From Rhizobium sp. Root1203 (GTDB lineage Bacteria > Pseudomonadota > Alphaproteobacteria > Rhizobiales > Rhizobiaceae): 39,465 nucleotides of DNA. Below are positions 23,583 through 30,141 of this stretch, in pieces (the stretch's first letter is position 1; the number at the start of each line of letters is the position of its first letter). The translations under genes were made by a program, and so were the position numbers. A model generated the notes under the pieces. The model was given only the letters and a program-made list of their open reading frames with translations. It did not search any database and was not told the DNA's origin. The stretch lies in NCBI RefSeq assembly GCF_001424945.1, contig NZ_LMCW01000025.1, forward strand, positions 7,784 to 47,248. Direction: 5' to 3'.

Positions 23583-25454
23583 ATGGTCGGCAAGGCATCG
23601 CCGCTCAGGTTTTTTCTGCTTGGCAAGGTAGACAAAAGCAAACCCGAGCAGATCATCAAGACATTTGTTGAATGGAACCATGCCCGCGCCGTACAGACGC
23701 TTAGCCTGCGTACCGAGGAACTATCCAGCGTCATTTCGGCTATCGCCGAGCTAAGAGGCCATGTCGAAGGTAATGTCGGCGTTTTTGATCGCGCGGCGCT
23801 TCGCAAACTCGGCGAACATCTCTTCGGGATTTTGATTACCGGGCAAGCCCGTATCCTTTTCGACCAGGTAACCGGTCGCATGAAAAGCCTGGGTAAGGAA
23901 ACGTTACCCCTTGAGATCATTGCTGAAGATCACGAGATCGCTGGCTGGCCCTGGGAATATGTCTTCGATCCGCATGGTGAACAGTTTCTGTCGCAGGAAT
24001 TCCATCCGATTTCGCGAAACGTTTTTTCGCTGGATCCGCCCCGACCAATTCAGGCCAAAAAAGACAAACTGCGGCTTTTGATCATCTTGGGTGTACCAAT
24101 AGATGATCCTTACATAAGTCCGGCAGAAGAACTGAAGTCGATCGAAAACGTATTTTCGGCGCATCTGGACGTGCGTTCTTTCGAGCTGCACATTCTGAAC
24201 CCTGGAGACATTCATCGATTACAGATGGAGTTACAGAACCAAGCCTATGATATTGTACACTTCTTCGGGCACGCCGGCTTCGACGCAGACGAAGGTACCG
24301 GGTATCTCGCCATCGCAGTTCCAGGGGAAAAACCCCTACGGATTATGGCAGAGGATTTCGCGAAGTTCATTAGCAGAAAGAAGAGCGTAAAGCTTGTCTT
24401 TCTAAACGCCTGCAAGACGGCAACATCTTCATCAGAATTCAGTCCTGCAAGAAGCTCAGTTGCTGGTGCTCTCGTCTTGCGTGGAGTGCCGGCGGTGGTC
24501 GCAGCACAATTTTCACTTCCAGATCAGACAGCCCATATTCTCGCCGCGACCATCTATAACAGCCTACTCTACGGTCAGCCGCTCGGTGAGGCTATCCGGG
24601 CCGGCCGAACAGTGTTGTCTCTCGAGACGCGGACACGAGTGTTCGACTGGGGGATCCCTGTTCTCTATACAGCATCGCCAAGCGCAAAACTGTTTTCCCT
24701 TCAGACGAAGCAGCCGGCCAGCTACGCTACTCTCTATCAAGCTGGGACGACAGGTTCCGATTTCGTCGAAGCGCTCGCCAAGGCAGGCGGGGAGGGCACC
24801 AGTCAGCCATCCGTGATAGCTTCTGCGGCGCTCGACGCCGTGAATCAGCACAGGATCAAAGTGGCAATCGTCGACTTCGATGCAAAGGCGGGATTTCTTC
24901 CCGAACTCGTTGAGGCGGCTAACAAGGCGCAGACCTACTACGAATTCAGGGTCGCCTACATTCCGTTGCCAAGCGATTATGTACGCACCGACGAGAAGGA
25001 GGGCGGACAAACCTATGTGCCGCGGCTCAGATCGTATTTGGAACCAATGCCTGCGAAACTCGGGGTCGATCACGTCTGCTGCCTCACCCAGCACATGGTA
25101 GCGAACGAAACCCACTTCAACCTCTTCATGTCTGCGCTGACGGATGAAAGACGGGTCATGGTCGTTTCGACAAAAGACCTCCGGAAATTTGCCGCTGAGG
25201 CGCACACATCGTTCGCCAAGACCGTATTCTCGCTATGCCTGTCAGCGGTCATGTGGGCCGACAAGCGTTGGGGTCTAGAGTATCACCAGGAGACCGCGGG
25301 CTGCCCGATGGACTACTGCGAAGTCCGATCCCACATCACAGTCGGCTTGCGCAAAATGAAGTTCGATCATGAGCCCTGCCGCAGCAAGATCCGTGATGAG
25401 CAGATGCTGGCAGCGCTCGATGCGCTGGCAGCGCTCGACTATCGCGAGCAATAG
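23583..25454 (+). CDS. CHAT-domain (caspase-like) cysteine protease
   Basis: 623 residues. The CHAT fold occupies roughly residues 85-345. Strand LRLLIILGVP is followed by the His strand DIVHFFGHAGFD with His230, and the Cys strand VKLVFLNACKTA with Cys277, then the family's GVPAVVAAQFSLPDQTA and FLLYGQPLGEAIRAGR-type helix. The His-Cys pair is that of clan CD proteases (caspase, gingipain, separase), so it should be active. A C-terminal third of about 220 residues (beginning KVAIVDFDAKAGFLPELVEA) has several Cys (GCPMDYCEVRSHITVGL, EPCRSKI) and may be a sensor or zinc-binding domain I cannot name. It lies eight bases after the small membrane gene and divergent from the gasdermin-like gene, which would be its natural substrate. 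It is soluble by sequence. Confidence 0.85.
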   Translation: MVGKASPLRFFLLGKVDKSKPEQIIKTFVEWNHARAVQTLSLRTEELSSVISAIAELRGHVEGNVGVFDRAALRKLGEHLFGILITGQARILFDQVTGRMKSLGKETLPLEIIAEDHEIAGWPWEYVFDPHGEQFLSQEFHPISRNVFSLDPPRPIQAKKDKLRLLIILGVPIDDPYISPAEELKSIENVFSAHLDVRSFELHILNPGDIHRLQMELQNQAYDIVHFFGHAGFDADEGTGYLAIAVPGEKPLRIMAEDFAKFISRKKSVKLVFLNACKTATSSSEFSPARSSVAGALVLRGVPAVVAAQFSLPDQTAHILAATIYNSLLYGQPLGEAIRAGRTVLSLETRTRVFDWGIPVLYTASPSAKLFSLQTKQPASYATLYQAGTTGSDFVEALAKAGGEGTSQPSVIASAALDAVNQHRIKVAIVDFDAKAGFLPELVEAANKAQTYYEFRVAYIPLPSDYVRTDEKEGGQTYVPRLRSYLEPMPAKLGVDHVCCLTQHMVANETHFNLFMSALTDERRVMVVSTKDLRKFAAEAHTSFAKTVFSLCLSAVMWADKRWGLEYHQETAGCPMDYCEVRSHITVGLRKMKFDHEPCRSKIRDEQMLAALDALAALDYREQ

Positions 25455-25516
25455 CGATGAGCATAAGCCGGGGTCAACCCTAGTTGTCCCGAAAGGAAAT
25501 ATGGAACCTTGCAGCC

Positions 25517-26638
25517 ATGCCTGAATCGCAAACCTATGACGGCGTATACGTCTACCTGACCAACGTTGCAGCTTTTCGTCCGGGAGATGTCGTTCTGACG
25601 CAGAACCGGCACACCCGATCAGCGGCGGCCTTGCGCGAGGCGGAGCTCATCGCCGCGCGTAGCGGTGGAGACTTCAGTCATGTGCTGATCTGCGCGGAGA
25701 CCCCGGCTTTCATTGAAGCGCTGGCCGATGGCGTCGGTGCGGTAACTTTTCAGGCGTCTTTCTGCCACGATCTCGAGAATGTTCAGGTGTTGCGCTATCA
25801 TAACGAAGACATCGCTCGCACGGCTGCGGATTGGGCTGTGCATTTCCATGGGCAGCGCTACTCTGTCAGGAAAGCTCGTAGCGCGATATCGGGCACCGAT
25901 GTGGATTTCCGCGATGACGATGGCACGTTCTGTTCGGCTTTCGTGGCGGAGGCCTATCTGAATGCCGGCGCAAGAGAGTTCGAGGGCACGTCTGCATTGA
26001 AATATACGCCAGCCTCTTTCGAGCGTATCGGTGGCTTTCAGGTTATCACCCCGACAGTTTTTGAGCGCGACCTTGCACCGCTCAACGCGGAGACTATGAC
26101 GGCACTCGATGGTGACCGGGCGTCCTCGCCGGCCCGTGACCAGCGGGTCCTCTACCGGAATTTCATCGAAAGCGTTGCTACTGACCTTGATGCGCTCTTT
26201 TCCTCGGGTGACGAGAGCAGACCGCAAACCTTTTATAAGTGTCTGGAATATCTGCGTCGGAGCTTCCAACACGGACATGGCCCGCAAAGTGAAGATCTCA
26301 CCAGGTTGGATGATCATCTCCATGAAGCCATGACGGATGGCCGGCTTGATCTGATGTTTAAAGAGATATCCGCGAAGGATGAACCTGCCATCCAGCGGAT
26401 CATTATTGAATCTTTCGAAAGGGATCCGGATTTCGATCTGCAGGACCTGCGTCGCATGAGAGAAGCGACTTTAAAACAGATCGAGGAAAGAAGCGCGGCA
26501 TTGGGTTCTGCGAGCCAGAGGGCGTCTGCATCGAAATCATGGAACCGATGGCTTCAGCTTTCCCTCAATGTCATTCGCCAGCTTGAACTTCGCAACTTTG
26601 CTTTGGGCGAGGTCCTGTCGCGTGTCGAAGCTTGCTAG
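25517..26638 (+). CDS. Permuted papain-like / NlpC-P60-type cysteine peptidase-like protein
   Basis: 373 residues. The N-terminal 170 residues read FRPGDVVLTQNRH, GGDFSHVLICAET (His55), VLRYHNEDIARTAADWAVHF and DGTFCSAFVAEAYLNAG (Cys139). His before Cys, with an S-H-V strand and F-C-S-x-x helix, is the circularly permuted NlpC/P60 (YiiX/YaeF-like) fold, whose members cleave peptides, amides or lipid esters. The second half is helical (LTRLDDHLHEAMTDGRLDL, DFDLQDLRRMREATLKQIEE) without a motif I know. I use the ATG at 25517; the longer in-frame TTG at 25484 has weak support. A 7-codon reading (ATG 25501 to TGA 25524) behind AAGGA overlaps this start and could couple translation. Third gene of the island, 62 bp after the CHAT gene. 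Confidence 0.68.
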   Translation: MPESQTYDGVYVYLTNVAAFRPGDVVLTQNRHTRSAAALREAELIAARSGGDFSHVLICAETPAFIEALADGVGAVTFQASFCHDLENVQVLRYHNEDIARTAADWAVHFHGQRYSVRKARSAISGTDVDFRDDDGTFCSAFVAEAYLNAGAREFEGTSALKYTPASFERIGGFQVITPTVFERDLAPLNAETMTALDGDRASSPARDQRVLYRNFIESVATDLDALFSSGDESRPQTFYKCLEYLRRSFQHGHGPQSEDLTRLDDHLHEAMTDGRLDLMFKEISAKDEPAIQRIIIESFERDPDFDLQDLRRMREATLKQIEERSAALGSASQRASASKSWNRWLQLSLNVIRQLELRNFALGEVLSRVEAC

Positions 26639-26741
26639 TGGTCAAGGTGACGAAGCAACTAAAAGTAATCGAAAATTGTCGTCGCGAGAGCCCGCCGCAA
26701 AGTCGTAGGTTACGGCAGTGCTTTGGGGGCGGCTGCGATCA

Positions 26742-27890
26742 CTAAAGAAGTCGTGCCGCTCGTCCTGTTCGCCTGGTTGCGTTGTTGTAATAACTAGAGG
26801 CCTGCTGGACCGATCTATGGCGGGACTGCTCCATGGCTTCTGGCAAAGGAACGCCACGATTGGCGGCCTCTGTGAGATAACCCGACCGCAGCCCGTGCGC
26901 GGAAAACTCCCCCGGCTCCAACCCGGCCATCTCCGCCCGCTGCTTGACGATCTGATTGACCGCACCCGGCTCCAGCGCCCGCTTCGAAACATTGGCCCAA
27001 CGATCGACCTTCCGAAAAATGCTCCCGCTTTCGATTTTCGCCGCCGCCATCCATACGTTCAACGCATCCACCGGCCGACCCGTCAGGTAGACGACCTCAT
27101 CGTGTTCCGAGCCGGATGTTTTGGTGCGACCCAGATGGATGGCGAGAGAGGGCAGGGGAGGGGCGCCCTCGACGGTGATCGGCGGCTCGACCGTCAGCTG
27201 CTCTTTGCGCAAACCAGCAATCTCACTGCGACGCCGTCCCCCCGATGCAAAAGCCACCATCAGGATTGCCCGGTCACGGATGTCGCGCAGGCTGTCCGTT
27301 TTGCACGTGGCAAGCAGCTTTGCCAGGACGTCGCCGGTGACCGCCTTGGCGCTTTTGCGTTTCCTCGGCCGCGGCGTCGCCCGCACCGCAAGGCGGATCG
27401 CGGACTTCAGCGAAGGGGAGGAGAAGACACCTGTCAGGCCGCGCCATTTCGTCAGCGTCGACCAGCTGGCAAGCCGCCGGCGCACAGTGTCAGGCGCGTG
27501 CGGCCCGGGGGATCGAAGGAAGCGTTGCTCGCGCAGGCTCTGCTCGACATCAACTGGCATCCCGTGGTGAGGATCAACTTCGCGCTGTTCGGGCTGCCAG
27601 AGATGGTGGGCGACGAATTTCAGCAGCAGCGCTTCGGGTGCCGGCCAAGGGAGGGAAGCGCTGGTCGCGGCGAGCGACCAAGCCTGCAGATAGGCGAGGT
27701 CGGAGGTGAGTGCGCGCAGGGTGTTTTCGCCCATACCCTCGTTGACGAGGTGGCGAAGGGTTTCGATGTCCTGATCAGTCAGCAGTTCGGCCAGTTCATC
27801 ACGCCGATCGACCGGTAGCACGCTCGCAATGGTGTCGAGCTCGTCAGCGCGTCGATCGACGGCAGTCTTTGAAAGGGAGGATTTGGCCAC
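26742..27890 (-). CDS. Tyrosine recombinase (phage integrase family)
   Basis: 382 residues. The C-terminal catalytic domain has the Arg-I box (FASGGRRRSEIAGLRKEQL), then FSAHGLRSGYLTEAANRGVP (H-x-x-R), and RHRSVQQASSYYNNATRRTG with the nucleophilic Tyr. An N-terminal core-binding region precedes it (TLRHLVNEGMGENTLRALTS). Such enzymes integrate or excise elements or resolve plasmid multimers. It is transcribed away from the RHE_PE00001-type gene and toward the gasdermin/CHAT island. The basic linker after the second helix is unusually Arg-rich (RATPRPRKRKS). No attachment site could be recognised. Confidence 0.9.
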   Translation of the reverse strand: MAKSSLSKTAVDRRADELDTIASVLPVDRRDELAELLTDQDIETLRHLVNEGMGENTLRALTSDLAYLQAWSLAATSASLPWPAPEALLLKFVAHHLWQPEQREVDPHHGMPVDVEQSLREQRFLRSPGPHAPDTVRRRLASWSTLTKWRGLTGVFSSPSLKSAIRLAVRATPRPRKRKSAKAVTGDVLAKLLATCKTDSLRDIRDRAILMVAFASGGRRRSEIAGLRKEQLTVEPPITVEGAPPLPSLAIHLGRTKTSGSEHDEVVYLTGRPVDALNVWMAAAKIESGSIFRKVDRWANVSKRALEPGAVNQIVKQRAEMAGLEPGEFSAHGLRSGYLTEAANRGVPLPEAMEQSRHRSVQQASSYYNNATRRTGRAARLL

Positions 27891-27979
27891 AGAAAAACTC
27901 CGGATCGACGGTTTAGGCGGCCGAGCGCGCCGTGCGTTGCCCTGTTTTCTCTGATTTGGGTCCGGAAATCAATCACCTC

Positions 27980-27998
27980 CGATAAGGGATACTTATCG
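27980..27998. promoter_or_regulatory. Inverted repeat between divergent integrase and RHE_PE00001 genes
   Basis: CGATAAG (27980-27986), five-base spacer, CTTATCG (27992-27998). The 190-bp intergenic region contains both promoters, so this is a plausible operator, perhaps for the downstream HTH-containing gene. Support is the dyad alone. Confidence 0.4.
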
Positions 27999-28079
27999 AT
28001 GGTTATTGCGCCAAGTGTCAATCATACGATGTAAGGAACCCTAATTGTCATCTAGCGTTCCTTTAGCAAATCATTTACC

Positions 28080-29288
28080 ATGATTTCAATGGCTTACGAT
28101 CTCGCGAAAATCAGTATGACTACCCTGATGGAGCCGGCATTCCGCGCCAGTATCGCGCTTACGCGTCTGGACGAGCGTATCGCCCGTTCGCCGGTCGGCC
28201 GGGGCTTCCTCGAACGCTCGCACTTCACCGACGCCTGCGCGTCGCTTTGGATCGATGGCGAGCTCGTCCATCTAGAAGATCTCGTCCTCCACGACGATGT
28301 CCGCGATATTCGCACACCGACCCATGAGCTGACAATCGCCCGCGATGTGCTGCGGACCCGCCGGCGCATCGCCGGCCAATCCCCAGATTGGGCGCTATCC
28401 GCAGAGGGTATCCGGACTTTGCGACAAACGTCGGACATCACGTCGGCCGGTGCAGACGAGGGAGAGACGGCCGGCGGCATTCGCACGCTGCGCCAGGCGT
28501 GGCCTGGAGCATCAGACGGCCTTGACCGCACCGCGAACGAGACGAGCGCCGAGCTCGCCAAAATGGTCGATCCGCAAGGGGAGGAGGACGACGTCGATGA
28601 CGTCGAGAAACTCCCGGGTGTCGACTACACCGCGATCGATGCGGTGCTGGCGCGGTCGGAAGCAGCGATCGAGAACGCAAGGCGGCCCAGGCGTGGCGGC
28701 GACCAAGACAAAGATCCGATGATCTATGATCTCGACTGGGACGAGGATGCGCGGTTGGACGAATGGCGCGGCGTATTGCGGCAGGCAAACGACCTGCCGG
28801 CGGTGCTGCAGGCGATGATTGCCCTCGATGCTTGGAACGAGCTTTCCGTGCTTCAGCACGCGCCTTGGCTCGGTCGGCTGTTGTCCGCCTCGATCCTGCG
28901 CCATGCCGGCATCACTAGCGGCGCGCATCTTGCCGCCATCAACCTTGGCTTGAAAACCATTCCCGTGGGTCGGCGCCGCCATCGAGACCGGGAGACGCGG
29001 CTGCTGTCCATCGCCCACGGGTTTTTGGCGACCGCCGAGATCGGGCTGAAGGAACATGACCGGCTGACGTTGGCGAAAGCGATGATGGAACGAAAGCTGG
29101 ATGGACGCAGGACATCGTCAAAATTGCCGGAGCTGGTCGAACTGGTGATGGCAAAGCCGCTGGTGTCGGCAAAAATGGTGGCCAAGACGCTCGAGGTCAC
29201 GCCGCAGGCGGCGCGGCGGATCGTTTTGGAACTCGGGCTGCGCGAGATGACGGGGAGGGGGAGGTTTCGGGCATGGGGTGTCACTTAG
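28080..29288 (+). CDS. RHE_PE00001-family protein (DUF1612 / C-terminal helix-turn-helix)
   Basis: 402 residues (second ATG at 28092, MAYDLAKIS, is the commoner family start). The opening LTRLDERIARSPVGRGFLER followed by SHFTDACASLWIDGELVHLE and DLVLHDDVRDIRTPTHELTI is the hallmark of the rhizobial RHE_PE00001 group. After an acidic linker comes WDEDARLDEWRGVLRQANDL, PAVLQAMIALDAWNE, and a C-terminal HTH (SAKMVAKTLEVTPQAARRIV then LELGLREMTGRGRFRAWG). These proteins occur on many rhizobial plasmids and islands near integrases; their function is unknown, possibly a DNA-binding regulator or Fic/doc-like relative. The ribosome site is weak. Confidence 0.85.
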   Translation: MISMAYDLAKISMTTLMEPAFRASIALTRLDERIARSPVGRGFLERSHFTDACASLWIDGELVHLEDLVLHDDVRDIRTPTHELTIARDVLRTRRRIAGQSPDWALSAEGIRTLRQTSDITSAGADEGETAGGIRTLRQAWPGASDGLDRTANETSAELAKMVDPQGEEDDVDDVEKLPGVDYTAIDAVLARSEAAIENARRPRRGGDQDKDPMIYDLDWDEDARLDEWRGVLRQANDLPAVLQAMIALDAWNELSVLQHAPWLGRLLSASILRHAGITSGAHLAAINLGLKTIPVGRRRHRDRETRLLSIAHGFLATAEIGLKEHDRLTLAKAMMERKLDGRRTSSKLPELVELVMAKPLVSAKMVAKTLEVTPQAARRIVLELGLREMTGRGRFRAWGVT

Positions 29289-29360
29289 GGAGCGATCGGC
29301 TGGCGGCGACGGGCTCAGTTCCGCGTGGAAAACAACCGAATGCGCCTTGCCCTGCCTGTT

Positions 29361-29398
29361 GGGGTCAGGACAAGAGTAGTTCAAAATCCTGCGCTAAG
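29361..29398 (+). repeat. Left terminal inverted repeat of the Tn3-family transposon
   Basis: Begins GGGGTCAGGACAAGAGTAGT and ends TCCTGCGCTAAG, with the Tn3 family hallmarks GGGG and TAAG at its two ends. It matches the right repeat at 33 of 38 positions. The tnpR stop codon lies inside it. Confidence 0.92.
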
Positions 29399-29987
29399 TT
29401 CGAACGGAGCGTGAACCTACGCCTCGTAGCCGCATGATCGTCTGCCGGGAAGTTGCGAATTTCCTCGCGATGGCCGAAACACTCATCCCCACTTCCAGAT
29501 CGTCACGGGCATCCTGCTTCTGTTTTTCGCTGAGCGTCGAGGGGCGGCCGAGCGTTTTGCCATCTGCCTTTGCACGCTTGAGGCCAGATTGCGTCCTTTC
29601 GATCAGCAAATCCCGTTCGAACTGAGCGACGGCGTTGAGCACATTCATGGTCATCGTGCCGGCCGAGCTGGTGAGATCAGCGCCACCGAGGGCGAGGCAA
29701 TAGACACGCACACCCATTTCGGCCAGCGTTTTGACCGTGGTGCTGACATCAATGGCGTCACGGCCGAGACGGTCGAGTTTGGTCACGATCAGGACGTCCC
29801 CCGATTCCAGCCGATCCATCAGCTTGGAAAATCCGCGGCGCTGCGCAATGGCGGTGCTGCCGGAAACTGTCTCGGTGACGAGACGGCGAGGCTCGACGTG
29901 GAAGCCGGCGGCTTCGATTTCCTGAATTTGGTTCTCGGTGGTCCGTCCGGTCGTGGAGACACGGACATAAGCGAAAGTGCGCGGCAT
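29394..29987 (-). CDS. tnpR: Tn3-family resolvase (serine recombinase)
   Basis: 197 residues. The catalytic serine lies in FAYVRVSTTGRTTENQ, followed by LVIVTKLDRLGRDAIDV-like residues (VLIVTKLDRLGRDAIDV), ADLTSSAGTMTMNVLNAVAQ and FERDLLIERTQSGLKRAKAD, and a C-terminal HTH (MSVSAIARKFATSRQTIMRL). It resolves the cointegrate of replicative transposition at res and represses tnp transcription. The stop codon lies within the left inverted repeat. All catalytic motifs are intact and the length is standard. Confidence 0.95.
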   Translation of the reverse strand: MPRTFAYVRVSTTGRTTENQIQEIEAAGFHVEPRRLVTETVSGSTAIAQRRGFSKLMDRLESGDVLIVTKLDRLGRDAIDVSTTVKTLAEMGVRVYCLALGGADLTSSAGTMTMNVLNAVAQFERDLLIERTQSGLKRAKADGKTLGRPSTLSEKQKQDARDDLEVGMSVSAIARKFATSRQTIMRLRGVGSRSVRT

Positions 29988-30141
29988 AAGGCTCCAATTC
30001 GTCCGAATAGGCTGTCCGAAATATTCGGACTGTTCGTAATTATGTCAAGGTAATTTGTGGACAGAGTGTTTTGTCCCTGTACGGAATCGGACCTTTCCGT
30101 ACAGGGCACAGTCATTGGTGCGCAAAAGTAGGGAGTAGCAA
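29988..30141. promoter_or_regulatory. res region and divergent tnpR/tnpA promoters
   Basis: The gap between tnpR and tnpA holds two dyads: GTCCGAA-ATA-TTCGGAC (30014-30030) and the 12-bp arms CCCTGTACGGAA / TTCCGTACAGGG (30075-30086, 30095-30106). The position fits resolvase-binding subsites and repressor control; which is subsite I cannot be decided by eye. Confidence 0.7.

Noticed and set aside
25484..25516. TTG start that extends the peptidase-like protein by 11 residues
   Set aside because: The added residues are not typical and the ATG at 25517 gives a normal start; the choice is not certain.
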